Numbered from the stretch's first letter, positions 18,741-28,044 are shown. The stretch is DNA of 64,000 nt from Streptomyces carminius (GCF_002794255.1 NZ_PGGW01000060.1:1-64000); one strand, 5' to 3'. Notes: a model not told the origin generated them from the letters alone. Program-made: numbers and translations.

Positions 18741-19739
18741 TCAGTCCTCGTCGCCGACCCAGCTCATGAGCTTGCGCAGCTCACGGCCGGTGGTCTCCAG
18801 CAGGTGGTCGGAGTCGGCCTTCTTGTACTCGTTGTACTTGGGCAGGCCGGCACCGTACTCGGCCATCCAGTTCTTCGCGAAGGTGCCGTCCTGGATCTCG
18901 GTGAGGACCTTCTTCATCTCGGCCTTGGTGTTCTCGTTGATGATCCGCGGGCCGGTGACGTAGTCGCCCCACTCGGCGGTCTCGGAGACCGACCAGCGCA
19001 TCTTGCCCAGGCCGCCCTCGTACATCAGGTCCACGATCAGCTTCAGCTCGTGGAGGCACTCGAAGTAGGCGATCTCCGGCTGGTAGCCGGCCTCGACCAG
19101 GGTCTCGAAGCCCGCCTTCACCAGCGCCGAGGCACCGCCGCACAGCACGGCCTGCTCGCCGAACAGGTCGGTCTCGGTCTCCTCGGTGAAGGTGGTCTTG
19201 ATGACGCCGGCCCGGGTGCCGCCGATGCCCTTGGCGTACGACAGGGCCAGCGGGAAGGCGCTGCCGGTGGCGTCCTGCTCGACGGCCGCGATGCACGGCA
19301 CGCCGCGGCCCTCCTCGAACTGGCGGCGGACCAGGTGGCCCGGGCCCTTGGGGGCCACCATGCACACGTCCACCCCGGCCGGGGGCTTGATGAAGCCGAA
19401 GCGGATGTTGAAGCCGTGGCCGAAGAAGAGGGCGTCGCCGTCCTTGAGGTTCGGGGCGATGGACTCCTCGTAGACCTTCGCCTGGATCGGGTCCGGCACC
19501 AGGACCATGATCACGTCGGCCTCGGCGGCGGCCTCGGCCGGGGTGACCACGCGCAGCCCCTGCTCCTCGGCCTTGGCACGGGACTTGGAGCCCTCGGGGA
19601 GGCCGACCCGGACGTCGACGCCCGAGTCGCGCAGCGACAGGGCGTGGGCGTGGCCCTGGCTGCCGTACCCCAGGACCGCGACCTTGCGGCCCTGGATGAT
19701 GGACAGGTCGGCGTCGTCGTCGTAGAACAGCTCGGCCAC
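18741..19739 (-). CDS. ilvC: Ketol-acid reductoisomerase (NADP+)
   Basis: Encodes 332 residues, the class I length. It converts acetolactate or acetohydroxybutyrate to the dihydroxy acid in valine, leucine and isoleucine synthesis. Seen are the Rossmann motif VAVLGYGSQGHAHALSLRDS, the region VMVLVPDPIQ, and the all-helical domain with metal-binding acids (DLFGEQAVLCGG and YFECLHELKLIVDLMYEGG). It lies 129 bases after ilvN on the same strand, the standard ilvBNC order. Confidence 0.97.
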   Translation of the reverse strand: MAELFYDDDADLSIIQGRKVAVLGYGSQGHAHALSLRDSGVDVRVGLPEGSKSRAKAEEQGLRVVTPAEAAAEADVIMVLVPDPIQAKVYEESIAPNLKDGDALFFGHGFNIRFGFIKPPAGVDVCMVAPKGPGHLVRRQFEEGRGVPCIAAVEQDATGSAFPLALSYAKGIGGTRAGVIKTTFTEETETDLFGEQAVLCGGASALVKAGFETLVEAGYQPEIAYFECLHELKLIVDLMYEGGLGKMRWSVSETAEWGDYVTGPRIINENTKAEMKKVLTEIQDGTFAKNWMAEYGAGLPKYNEYKKADSDHLLETTGRELRKLMSWVGDED

Positions 19740-19868
19740 TTCGGATATCTCCTTGTTCTTGCTGTACGGGGGTCTTGCCGTACGAGTCAGGGATGCGATC
19801 GGCCCGTCCCCGGGACCGCCGTCAGGGCCACCGTATGCCGGGGCGGGCGGGGACGGGTGCCGGTCTCG

Positions 19869-20393
19869 CTATGCGGTCCGGTCCAGGGCGCGCAGCGAGC
19901 GGTCGGTGATCGAGCGCGCGCCGCGGCCGATCGCGATGGTGCCGGACTGGACCAGCTCCTTGATGCCGAAGGGCTCCAGCATCTTGAGCATGGCCTCCAG
20001 CTTGTCCCCGCCGCCGGTCGCCTCGATGGTGACGGCCTCAGGGGAGACGTCGACGGTCTTGGCGCGGAAGAGCTGGACGATCTCGACGATCTGCGAGCGG
20101 GTCCCGTTGTCGGCGCGGACCTTCACCAGAACGAGTTCCCGCTGGACGGCGGAGGACGGCTCCAGCTCGACGATCTTCAGCACGTTGACGAGCTTGTTGA
20201 GCTGCTTGGTGACCTGCTCCAGCGGGAGGTCCTCGACGTTCACCACGATGGTGATGCGGGAGATGTCGGGGTGCTCGGTGACGCCGACGGCGAGCGAGTC
20301 GATGTTGAAGCCCCGCCGGGAGAAGAGCGCGGCGATCCGGGCGAGGATGCCGGGGGTGTTCTCCACCAGGACGGAGAGCGTGTGCTTGGACAT
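19869..20393 (-). CDS. ilvN: Acetolactate synthase small (regulatory) subunit
   Basis: Encodes 174 residues, the long form of the regulatory subunit. The N-terminal ACT domain (HTLSVLVENTPGILARIAAL, then RGFNIDSLAVG) gives valine feedback control of the catalytic IlvB, and the C-terminal domain follows the family pattern. It starts 32 bases after the ilvB stop and is clearly cotranscribed with it. Confidence 0.96.
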   Translation of the reverse strand: MSKHTLSVLVENTPGILARIAALFSRRGFNIDSLAVGVTEHPDISRITIVVNVEDLPLEQVTKQLNKLVNVLKIVELEPSSAVQRELVLVKVRADNGTRSQIVEIVQLFRAKTVDVSPEAVTIEATGGGDKLEAMLKMLEPFGIKELVQSGTIAIGRGARSITDRSLRALDRTA

Positions 20394-20425
20394 CGGGCGT
20401 GGTGCTCCGTTCCTCTGTGAGGGCT

Positions 20426-22309
20426 TCAGTCGTCGCTGTCGCCGAAGTCGGGACGGACGCCGCGCGCCGCCATGACCTCGTCGTTGGAGGTGCCCGCCGC
20501 GACCATCGGCCAGACCATCGCGTCCTCGTGGACGACGAAGTCGACGACGACGGGGCGGTCGTTGATGGCGTTGGCCTTCTCGATCACCGCGTCCAGCTGG
20601 GCGGGGTCCTCGCAGCGGATGCCGACGCAGCCCATGGCCTCCGCCAGCTTCACGAAGTCGGGGACGCGGGTGCCCCTGGGCTGCTGGGCGGCGCCCTCCC
20701 CCGGCTCGCCCTGCTCCCCCTGCTCACCCGGGCCGCTGTGCAGCACGGTGTTGGAGTAGCGCTGGTTGTAGAAGAGGGTCTGCCACTGGCGGACCATCCC
20801 GAGGGCCCCGTTGTTGATGATCGCGACCTTGATCGGGATGCCGTTGAGCGCGGCGGTGACCAGTTCCTGGTTGGTCATCTGGAAGCAGCCGTCGCCGTCG
20901 ATCGCCCAGACGGTGCGCTCCGGGGCGCCGGCCTTGGCGCCGAGCGCGGCCGGGACGGCGTAGCCCATGGTGCCCAGGCCGCCGGAGTTGAGCCAGGTGC
21001 CGGGCTTCTCGTACTTGACGAAGTGGGCGGCCCACATCTGGTGCTGGCCGACGCCGGCGGTGAAGATCGTGCTCTCCGGGGCCAGCGCGCCGATGCGCTC
21101 GATGACCTGCTGCGGGGACAGGGAGCCGTCCTCGGGCAGGTCGTAGCCGAGCGGGTAGGTCTCGCGCCAGCGGTTCAGCTGCTGCCACCACTCGGTGTAG
21201 TCGCCGGTGCGGCCCGCCTCGTGCTCGGCGCGGACGGCCACCACCAGGTCGGCGATGACCTCGCGGGCGTCGCCGACGATCGGGACGTCGGCGGTGCGGT
21301 TCTTGCCGATCTCGGCCGGGTCGATGTCGGCGTGCACGATCTTCGCGTACGGCGCGAAGGAGTCCAGTTTGCCGGTGACGCGGTCGTCGAAGCGGGCGCC
21401 GAGCGCGACGATCAGGTCGGCCTTCTGCAGGGCGGTGACGGCGGCGACGGTGCCGTGCATGCCGGGCATGCCCAGATGCTGCGGGTGGCTGTCGGGGAAC
21501 GCGCCGAGCGCCATCAGGGTGGTGGTGACGGGGGCACCGGTCAGCTCGGCGAGCACCTTCAGCTCGGTGGTGGCCCCCGCCTTCAGCACGCCGCCGCCGA
21601 CGTACAGCACCGGACGGCGGGCCTCGGCGACCAGCCGGGCGGCCTCGCGGATCTGCTTGGCGTGCGGCTTGGTCACCGGACGGTAGCCGGGCAGGTCGGC
21701 GGCCGGCGGCCAGGAAAAGGTCGTCCGGGCCTGCAGGGCGTCCTTGGCGATGTCCACCAGAACCGGGCCGGGGCGGCCGGTCGCGGCGATGTGGAAGGCC
21801 TCCGCGATCACCCGCGGGATGTCGGCCGGGTCGGTCACCAGGTAGTTGTGCTTGGTGATCGGCATGGTGATGCCGCAGATGTCGGCTTCCTGGAAGGCGT
21901 CGGTGCCGATCGACTTGGAGACCACCTGCCCGGTGATCGCGACCAGCGGGACGGAGTCCATGTGGGCGTCGGCGATGGGGGTGACCAGATTGGTGGCGCC
22001 GGGACCGGAGGTGGCCATGCAGACCCCGACCCGGCCGGTGGCCTGGGCGTAGCCGGTGGCGGCGTGTCCGGCACCCTGCTCGTGGCGGACGAGCACGTGG
22101 CGCACCCTGGTGGAGTCCATCAGCGGGTCGTATGCGGGCAGGATGCAGCCACCGGGGATACCGAATACCGTGTCGGCGCCGACTTCCTCGAGAGAGCGGA
22201 TGAGGGCCTGGGCGCCCGTGACGTGCTCGACGGTGACGGTCTGGGGCTGCGCCCCTCCGGTACGGGCCCGCGGCTGCGGGCGGGGGGCCCCGGTGGCCTG
22301 CTCGGTCAT
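20426..22309 (-). CDS. ilvB: Acetolactate synthase large (catalytic) subunit
   Basis: Encodes 627 residues from ATG 22309 (MTEQATGAPRPQ); the longer open frame runs into the leader region and is not coding. It is a TPP- and FAD-dependent enzyme condensing pyruvate with pyruvate or 2-ketobutyrate. Seen are the TPP Glu region VGADTVFGIPGGCILPAYD, GPGATNLVTPIADAHMDS, and the TPP/metal motif AIDGDGCFQMTNQELVTA ending in IINNG. A short insert with repeated EQGEQGEPGEG precedes the C-terminal substrate lid. The gene is preceded by a leader peptide and attenuator terminator. Confidence 0.97.
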   Translation of the reverse strand: MTEQATGAPRPQPRARTGGAQPQTVTVEHVTGAQALIRSLEEVGADTVFGIPGGCILPAYDPLMDSTRVRHVLVRHEQGAGHAATGYAQATGRVGVCMATSGPGATNLVTPIADAHMDSVPLVAITGQVVSKSIGTDAFQEADICGITMPITKHNYLVTDPADIPRVIAEAFHIAATGRPGPVLVDIAKDALQARTTFSWPPAADLPGYRPVTKPHAKQIREAARLVAEARRPVLYVGGGVLKAGATTELKVLAELTGAPVTTTLMALGAFPDSHPQHLGMPGMHGTVAAVTALQKADLIVALGARFDDRVTGKLDSFAPYAKIVHADIDPAEIGKNRTADVPIVGDAREVIADLVVAVRAEHEAGRTGDYTEWWQQLNRWRETYPLGYDLPEDGSLSPQQVIERIGALAPESTIFTAGVGQHQMWAAHFVKYEKPGTWLNSGGLGTMGYAVPAALGAKAGAPERTVWAIDGDGCFQMTNQELVTAALNGIPIKVAIINNGALGMVRQWQTLFYNQRYSNTVLHSGPGEQGEQGEPGEGAAQQPRGTRVPDFVKLAEAMGCVGIRCEDPAQLDAVIEKANAINDRPVVVDFVVHEDAMVWPMVAAGTSNDEVMAARGVRPDFGDSDD

Positions 22310-22445
22310 CGCTGTCTCTTCTCGGGGAGTGAGGGTCTGAAGACTCGTGGTGGGATGGCTGGTGGGTCGGTCGCCTGTCGGCCCGGAGCCGGTCGTGCAC
22401 CGGTTCGTACCGTTGTACCGGCTTCCGCTCGACTGCTGGTGCAAC

Positions 22446-22479
22446 AAAAAACCCCTCGTGCCGTCAGGCAGGCGAGGGG
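22446..22479 (-). terminator. ilvB attenuator terminator
   Basis: On the minus strand CCCCTCG (22479-22473) pairs with CGAGGGG (22458-22452), with a further TGCC/GGCA pairing inside and six T at 22451-22446. It lies 40 bases after the leader peptide stop and 137 bases before ilvB. Confidence 0.9.
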
Positions 22480-22518
22480 AGCGCGTCGCTGTCGTCCACG
22501 GGGCGGTCGGCCCCGGGG

Positions 22519-22560
22519 TCAGTCGACGCGCCGGCCAAGTACGAGAATTCGGGTGCGCAT
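22519..22560 (-). CDS. ilvBNC leader peptide
   Basis: The 13-residue frame MRTRILVLGRRVD carries a run of Ile, Leu, Val, Leu codons, including ATT, GTA and CTT, which are rare in Streptomyces. GGAGG lies about 11 bases before the ATG. Near-identical leader peptides before ilvB are known in Streptomyces and relatives and drive attenuation of ilvBNC in response to branched-chain aminoacyl-tRNA supply. The cdgE stop is only 33 bases upstream, so the promoter must overlap the cdgE 3' end. Confidence 0.9.
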   Translation of the reverse strand: MRTRILVLGRRVD

Positions 22561-22593
22561 GTCATTGACCTTCCTCCGGTGACGCCTGGGGTG

Positions 22594-25500
22594 TCAAGTC
22601 GGTGGGACGGAAGTCTCACTATTCGAGCGCAGCGGAGGATGCGCCACCGGGTCCGGTCCGGCGGCTCCGCCCCTGCGTACGGGCAGGGAACCGGCGACCA
22701 CCACCGAGCGGGCGGCGCCCTGCGGGTGCTGTTCCGCACCGACCGGATAGCGGCCCCGGACCAGGGCCCGGCGCAGCCGGTGTTCGTCCAGCGGCTTGGC
22801 GAAGGCCGCTCCCTGGGCGTGGGTGCAGCCCAGGGCCCGCAGTGCGGCGGCCTGCTCGGAGTGGTCCACTCCGTCGGCCACGGAGGTCATGCCGAGGTCC
22901 TCGGCGATCCGCAGCAGCCCGGAGGTGATTTTGCGCACTCTGGCGGACTCCGTGATCCCGTCCACCAGGGCGCGGTCCAGGCGCAGGGCGTCGGCCGGCA
23001 GCCTGCGCAGCGCGGCCAGGGCGCCGTGACCACCGCCGAAACCGTCCAGGACGATGCCGACACCGAGCCTCCGCAGCGCCGTGACCCACAGCTCCAGCTC
23101 GTCCAGGGAGACCCGCGGATCGCTGTCGGACAGCTCGATGAGGAGGGCATCGGGCGGCAGCCCGTGGTGGGACAGCAGGGACTCGACGATCGCCGGGGTG
23201 GTCGAGCGGTCGGTGAGCCGGCGGGTGTCCAGCCGTACGGACACCGGCACGGGGAAGCCCTCGCGGTGCCGCTCCGCGGCCTGTTCGACGGCCCTGCGCA
23301 GCAGCCAGGGCACCGGCTCGGCCGTCCCGCCCCCGCCGACGGGGTGCGGGGCGTGCGGGGCGCCGGCGGGTGGGAAGAGGATGCCCCGGGCGGAACGCCT
23401 GCGGGGCTGGGCGGCGACCGAGGTGATCCGGCCGCCGGCGAGCTCGACCACGGGCTGGTGGAGCAGCGCGAACTCGCTCTCGGCCAGCGCCCCGCGCAGC
23501 CGGTCGGTGGTCAGCTCGGCGCGGCGGACGGCCTCGGCCTGCGGCTGGGGCGCGTACAGCTCGACGCGGTTCTTGCCGGCCTGCTTGGCGCGGTACATCG
23601 CCAGATCGGCATGGCGCATCAGGACGGCCGGGGTCACCCCGGGCTCGGCGAAGGCCACCCCGATGGAGGCGGCGACCCGTACCTCGCCGCTCTCGATGCG
23701 GTAGGGCCGTGAGAGGGCCGTGCGCAGCCGCTCGGCGATCTCCAGGACGCGGTACTCGCGCTCGGCCCGGTCGCACTCGCCGTCCCCGACGACGAGGGCG
23801 GCGAACTCGTCACCGCCGAGCCGGGCGGCGGTGTCCCCGGCCCGCACCGCCTCCCGCAGCCGGCGGGCCGCGTGGATCAGCAGCTCGTCGCCCGCCTGGT
23901 GGCCGATGGTGTCGTTGACGGCCTTGAAGCCGTCGAGGTCGATGTAGAGCACCGCCGTGTGGCCCGCCTCGGCGTCGCCGCGGCGTCGGCCGCCGAGCGC
24001 CTGGCGCACCCGCTCGGTGAACAGCGCCCGGTTGGGCAGATCGGTCAGCGGGTCGTGGGAGGCGTTGTGCTGGAGCTGTGCCTGGAGCCGCACCCGCTCG
24101 GTCACGTCGCGGCTGTTGAAGATCAGGCCGCCCTGGTGGCGGTTGACCGTCGACTCCACGTTGAGCCACCGCCCCGAGGCGTGCCGGATGCGGCACTCGA
24201 TACGGGCCGAGGGCTCCTCCTCGGGTGGGGTGGCGAGGAAGCGGCGGATCTCGTGCAGGACCCGGCCGAGGTCCTCGGGGTGGATCAGGGAGGCGAGTTC
24301 GGAGCCGACCAGCCTGTCCGGCTCACGGCCGTAGACGCCCGCGGCGGCCGGGGAGACGTAGCGCAGCATCCCGGCCGGAGAGGCGATCATGATGACATCG
24401 CTGGACCCCTGCACCAGGGACCGGAAGTGGTTCTCCTTCTGGGCCAGTTCCTGGGTGAGGTGGATGTTGTCCACCAGCATGATGCCCTGTCGCACCACCA
24501 GGGCCAGCACGACGGTGCAGCCGGTCAGCAGCACCACCTTGTCCAGGGCCCCGCCGTCACGGACGTTGTAGAGGATGCCCAGGGTGCACACGGCGGCGGC
24601 GAGGTACGGCGTGAGGGCTGCCAGTGAACCCGCCGTGGCGGCGCCCGCCGGGGCGGTTGGCCGGACCGCCCGCCGGAAGTCCGGCCGGGAGCCGGCGCGG
24701 GCGGCCGGACGGTCCGCGCCGCGCAGCCACCCGCCGCCCTCCCGGCCGCCGACCCAGGGCGCGTACGCCAGCAGCAGGGAGCCGGCGAACCAGCCCGCGT
24801 CGAGGAGCTGGCCCGAGGAGTAGTTCTCCCGCAGCAGGGGCGAGGTGAACAGGGCGTCGCACAGGACGGTGAGGGCGAGGGCCCCGATGACGGTGTTGAC
24901 CGCCGAGCGGTGGGCGGCGGAGCGGCGGAAGTGCAGGACGAGGACCATGCTGATCAGCACGATGTCCATCAGGGGATAGGCGAGGGAGAGGGCGACCAGC
25001 GCGAGCGACTCGCCCTGCCAGTACGAGGGGTGGTCGAGCGCCAGACTCCAGGACAGGGTCAGCAGCGATCCGCCGATCAGCCAGGCGTCCAGGGCCAGGC
25101 ACGTCCAGCCCGCCCGGCTGACCGGGCGCTTGGCCAGTACCAGCAGTCCGACGATGGCCGGCGGCGCGAAGAGCAGGAAGCAGAAGTCCGCGGCCGAGGG
25201 GCTGGGCACGGAGGTGTCCAGCACCACCTCGTACCAGCCCCACACCCCGTTGCCCAGTCCGGCCATCGCCGAGGAGAGCGCGAACATCGCCCAGGCGGGC
25301 CGGAACGGGTTGCCGGGGTGGGTGCGGGCGTAGTGCAGACAGGAGCCCGCCGCGGTGAAGGCCGCGAGGCTCAGCCCGAAGTCACCCATGACCAGTGCCA
25401 CGCTCTCCGATCCCCAGCCGAGCGCCGCGCCCGTCGCGTACACCCCGCACACGGCGGCCAGGGCGAACCGGGAGAGCCCGCCGACCCGGTCCCCCGCTCC

Positions 25501-25668
25501 GCGGGCGCTCATCGCGGCGCTCCCGGATACGGCGCGCGGCGCGTTCGTGTCCGGAGCACCGTCCGGAGCACCGTCCGCGGCGTCGCGTGCGGTGTCGTGT
25601 GTGGTGCCGTGTGCGGCTCTGTGCGCGGCGTCGCGGGTCGCCCCGCGGGCCGACGCCCCGTCCGACAC
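22594..25668 (-). CDS. cdgE: Membrane GGDEF-EAL protein with PAS domain and degenerate EAL (CdgE-like)
   Basis: Encodes 1024 residues from GTG 25668; GTG or ATG codons near residue 53 are other possible starts, since the first 50 residues are low-complexity Ala/Asp/His/Thr. Next come about nine membrane segments (about residues 70-365), a PAS domain (about 410-530), a GGDEF domain with intact ARLGGDEFAAL at about 618-622, and an EAL domain. The EAL site reads AAQPR at about 752-756, DDFGTG reads DGFGGG, and the EGVE motif reads ADGVD, so phosphodiesterase activity is unlikely. Its position next to ilvB matches my memory of SCO5511 (CdgE), a BldD target. Diguanylate cyclase activity is the best prediction. 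Confidence 0.87.
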   Translation of the reverse strand: MSDGASARGATRDAAHRAAHGTTHDTARDAADGAPDGAPDTNAPRAVSGSAAMSARGAGDRVGGLSRFALAAVCGVYATGAALGWGSESVALVMGDFGLSLAAFTAAGSCLHYARTHPGNPFRPAWAMFALSSAMAGLGNGVWGWYEVVLDTSVPSPSAADFCFLLFAPPAIVGLLVLAKRPVSRAGWTCLALDAWLIGGSLLTLSWSLALDHPSYWQGESLALVALSLAYPLMDIVLISMVLVLHFRRSAAHRSAVNTVIGALALTVLCDALFTSPLLRENYSSGQLLDAGWFAGSLLLAYAPWVGGREGGGWLRGADRPAARAGSRPDFRRAVRPTAPAGAATAGSLAALTPYLAAAVCTLGILYNVRDGGALDKVVLLTGCTVVLALVVRQGIMLVDNIHLTQELAQKENHFRSLVQGSSDVIMIASPAGMLRYVSPAAAGVYGREPDRLVGSELASLIHPEDLGRVLHEIRRFLATPPEEEPSARIECRIRHASGRWLNVESTVNRHQGGLIFNSRDVTERVRLQAQLQHNASHDPLTDLPNRALFTERVRQALGGRRRGDAEAGHTAVLYIDLDGFKAVNDTIGHQAGDELLIHAARRLREAVRAGDTAARLGGDEFAALVVGDGECDRAEREYRVLEIAERLRTALSRPYRIESGEVRVAASIGVAFAEPGVTPAVLMRHADLAMYRAKQAGKNRVELYAPQPQAEAVRRAELTTDRLRGALAESEFALLHQPVVELAGGRITSVAAQPRRRSARGILFPPAGAPHAPHPVGGGGTAEPVPWLLRRAVEQAAERHREGFPVPVSVRLDTRRLTDRSTTPAIVESLLSHHGLPPDALLIELSDSDPRVSLDELELWVTALRRLGVGIVLDGFGGGHGALAALRRLPADALRLDRALVDGITESARVRKITSGLLRIAEDLGMTSVADGVDHSEQAAALRALGCTHAQGAAFAKPLDEHRLRRALVRGRYPVGAEQHPQGAARSVVVAGSLPVRRGGAAGPDPVAHPPLRSNSETSVPPT

Positions 25669-25786
25669 TGGTCATGTGTCCGGCAGTTCGCCTGGTGGCC
25701 GTGCATGTCGCCCGTCCCCCCTCGTGGTCTGGTACGCCCCCGGACCGGACGATACACCAGGTCAGTCACTCAGGGACATAGCACCT

Positions 25787-25799
25787 CTACACAGCGTGA
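25787..25799. promoter_or_regulatory. Candidate BldD binding site upstream of cdgE
   Basis: CTACACAGCGTGA matches the published BldD consensus TNACNC(A/T)GNGTNA at every specified position except the first (C for T). It lies about 120 bases upstream of the cdgE start, within the 234-base gap to the 2-hydroxyacid dehydrogenase gene. BldD bound to c-di-GMP represses several c-di-GMP enzyme genes in Streptomyces, so the site makes sense as a feedback loop. Confidence 0.65.
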
Positions 25800-25902
25800 C
25801 GAACAACAGCATCGCAGATACAATGCGCAGTTGCCCGTATCCGGAGCGTACGGCACCCGTTGGGGTGGTCTTCCCCCTGACCGGTTTCCCGCCCGGTTAC
25901 TC

Positions 25903-26853
25903 CTACCCGGCTTCCCCCGCCACCGCGACGACATGCTCCAGGGGTTCACCCGCCGCGAAAAGCCGCAGCTGGGAGCGGAGCAGTCGCTTGGCCCGCGGCA
26001 GGAAGGCGGAGGTCGGGCCCCCGACATGAGGGGTGATCAGCACACCCGGTGCCCGCCACAGCGGATGCTCCGCGGGCAGCGGCTCGGGGTCGGTGACGTC
26101 CAGCGCGGCCCGCAGCCGCCCGGACTCCAGCTCGGCCAGGAGCGCCCCGGTGTCCACGACGGCACCGCGGGCGACGTTCACCAGCAGCGCGCCGTCCTTC
26201 ATCCGGGCCAGGAAGTCCGCGTCCACCAGGTCGCGGGTGGCCTCGGTCAGCGGGACGGTCAGGAACACCACGTCGGCCCCGGGCAGCAGCCGGGGCAGTT
26301 CGGCGAGGGCGTGCACCGGGCCGCGCCGGGCCTCACGGGCGGTACGGGCGACCCGGTGGACGGCTTCCACCTCGAAGGGGACGAGCCGTTCCTCGACGGC
26401 GGCGCCGATGGCGCCGTAGCCGACGATCAGCGCGGTCCGGTCGGCGAGGGCCGGCCGGAAGCCCGGTGTCCACCGGCCCTCGTCCTGGGCGCGGACGAAG
26501 CCGGGAACGCCGCGCAGCGAGGCGAGGGCGAGGGTGAGCGCGAGCTCGGCGGTGCCGGCGTCGTGCACACCGCGGGCGTTGCACAGTACCGCGCCCCGGG
26601 GCAGTCCCGGCACGGCGGACGCCACATGGTCGATGCCCGCGGTGAGCGTCTGCACCACCCGTACGTCCGGCATGTGCGCCAGTGGCCGCACCGCGACCTC
26701 CGAACCCTTCAGATAGGGGACGGCGTAGAAGACGCAGCGCGCGGGATCCGCCGGGAACTCCTCCTCGCCATCCCACCGGACGTAGTGGAGGGAGTCCGGC
26801 AGACCGCCGATCTCGGCGGGCGGGACGGGCAGCCAGACATCTGCGGAAGCCAT
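25903..26853 (-). CDS. D-isomer-specific 2-hydroxyacid dehydrogenase
   Basis: Encodes 316 residues of the family that reduces 2-keto acids or oxidises D-2-hydroxy acids with NAD(P). Seen are the dinucleotide motif IVGYGAIGAAVEERL, the catalytic Arg in LVNVARGAVVDTGALLAEL, the Glu in DVTDPEPLPAEHPLW, and the His in ITPHVGGPTSAF. The substrate cannot be predicted; phosphoglycerate dehydrogenase function is unlikely because there is no ACT domain and serA is present. It is divergent from an aldo/keto reductase with 192 bases between. Confidence 0.9.
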   Translation of the reverse strand: MASADVWLPVPPAEIGGLPDSLHYVRWDGEEEFPADPARCVFYAVPYLKGSEVAVRPLAHMPDVRVVQTLTAGIDHVASAVPGLPRGAVLCNARGVHDAGTAELALTLALASLRGVPGFVRAQDEGRWTPGFRPALADRTALIVGYGAIGAAVEERLVPFEVEAVHRVARTAREARRGPVHALAELPRLLPGADVVFLTVPLTEATRDLVDADFLARMKDGALLVNVARGAVVDTGALLAELESGRLRAALDVTDPEPLPAEHPLWRAPGVLITPHVGGPTSAFLPRAKRLLRSQLRLFAAGEPLEHVVAVAGEAG

Positions 26854-27045
26854 GGCCGAAGGCTATCCCGGAGGCTCTTCGAGCCGTTCCGAGGCTGCCC
26901 CGGGGGGCCGTGCGCGGGCTGCGGACCGTGCGGGAGTCCCCGGCGATCCCGCCCGGGAGGCTGTGCCGGGCCCTTGGGAGGCGTCCGCGGGTCACCCGTT
27001 AGGTTGGGACGCGCCCCGGTGGGGCGAGGGAGGGAGCACGTCCAG

Positions 27046-28044
27046 GTGGAGCGCAGGACGATCGGGGCGGCGGCGCTGGAGGTGGGTGCCGTCGGACTCG
27101 GCTGCATGCCGATGAGCTGGGCCTACACCACGTCGGAACAGGACGGCGAGTCCTCACTGCGCACGGTGCACGCCGCGCTCGACCGCGGGGTGACACTGCT
27201 CGACACCGCCGACATGTACGGGCCGTTCACCAACGAGCTGCTGCTCGGCCGGGTGCTCGCCAAGCGCCGCGCGGAGGCGTTCGTCTCGACCAAGTGCGGG
27301 CTGCTGGTCGGCGAGCAGCATCTGGTGGCCAACGGGCGCCCCGGCTACGTGAAGCGGGCCTGTGACGCCTCGCTGCGGCGGCTGCAGACCGATGTGATCG
27401 ACCTCTACCAGCTCCACCGCGCCGATCCCGAGGTGCCGGTCGAGGAGACCTGGGGCGCGATGGCCGAGCTGGTCGCGGCGGGCAAGGTGCGCTCGCTGGG
27501 GCTGTGCGCGGTGGGTGTGCGGGCCCGGCGGCGGGCGGCGTCCACGCCGCCGTACCAGGAGACGATCCGGCAGCTGGAGCGGATCCAGCAGGTCTTCCCG
27601 GTGAGCTGTGTGGAGGCCGAACTGTCGGTGTGGTCCCGGGAGGCGCTGGGGTCGCTGCTGCCGTGGTGCGAGGCGCGCGGCATCGGTTTCCTGGCCGCGA
27701 TGCCGCTGGGCAGCGGCTTCCTGACCGGCACCCTGACCGTGGGCGGCGGCTTCGAGCCCGACGACGTACGGGCCCGGCACCCGCGGTTCACCGCCGAGAT
27801 GATGGCCGCCAACCAGCCGATCGTCGCCGGGCTGCGGCGGGTCGCGGCACGGCACGACGGTGCCACTTCGGCGCAGGTGGCGCTGGCCTGGCTGCTGGCG
27901 CAGGGGCGGCATGTGGTGCCGGTGCCGGGCGCCAAGAAGGAGCGCTGGGCGGTGGAGAACGCCGCGGCGGCCGGACTGCGGCTCACCGCCGGGGACCTGG
28001 CGGAGATCGCCGCCCTGCCCGCCGCCCAGGGGTCGTGGGACTGA
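27046..28044 (+). CDS. Aldo/keto reductase
   Basis: Encodes 332 residues from GTG 27046 (ERRTIGAAALEVGAVGLGCM), with GGGAGGGAG upstream. It is an NADPH-dependent TIM-barrel oxidoreductase. The catalytic tetrad is visible: Asp and Tyr in LDTADMYGPFTNELLLG, Lys in FVSTKCG, His in YQLHRADP. The C-terminal cofactor segment is VVPVPGAKKERWAVENAAAAGL. The family resembles the YghZ/AKR13-type reductases common in Streptomyces; the substrate is unknown. An insert ARRRAASTPP sits where most relatives have LSEVS-like residues, so the loop after strand 6 is slightly altered. Confidence 0.9.
   Translation: MERRTIGAAALEVGAVGLGCMPMSWAYTTSEQDGESSLRTVHAALDRGVTLLDTADMYGPFTNELLLGRVLAKRRAEAFVSTKCGLLVGEQHLVANGRPGYVKRACDASLRRLQTDVIDLYQLHRADPEVPVEETWGAMAELVAAGKVRSLGLCAVGVRARRRAASTPPYQETIRQLERIQQVFPVSCVEAELSVWSREALGSLLPWCEARGIGFLAAMPLGSGFLTGTLTVGGGFEPDDVRARHPRFTAEMMAANQPIVAGLRRVAARHDGATSAQVALAWLLAQGRHVVPVPGAKKERWAVENAAAAGLRLTAGDLAEIAALPAAQGSWD

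Noticed and set aside
16899..20420. 1173-residue + strand frame across serA, ilvC and ilvN
   Set aside because: Antisense shadow of three clear enzyme genes.
24910..27045. Long + strand frame running through the GGDEF-EAL and dehydrogenase genes into the aldo/keto reductase
   Set aside because: Only the part from 27046 is protein-like; the rest is antisense to two clear genes.
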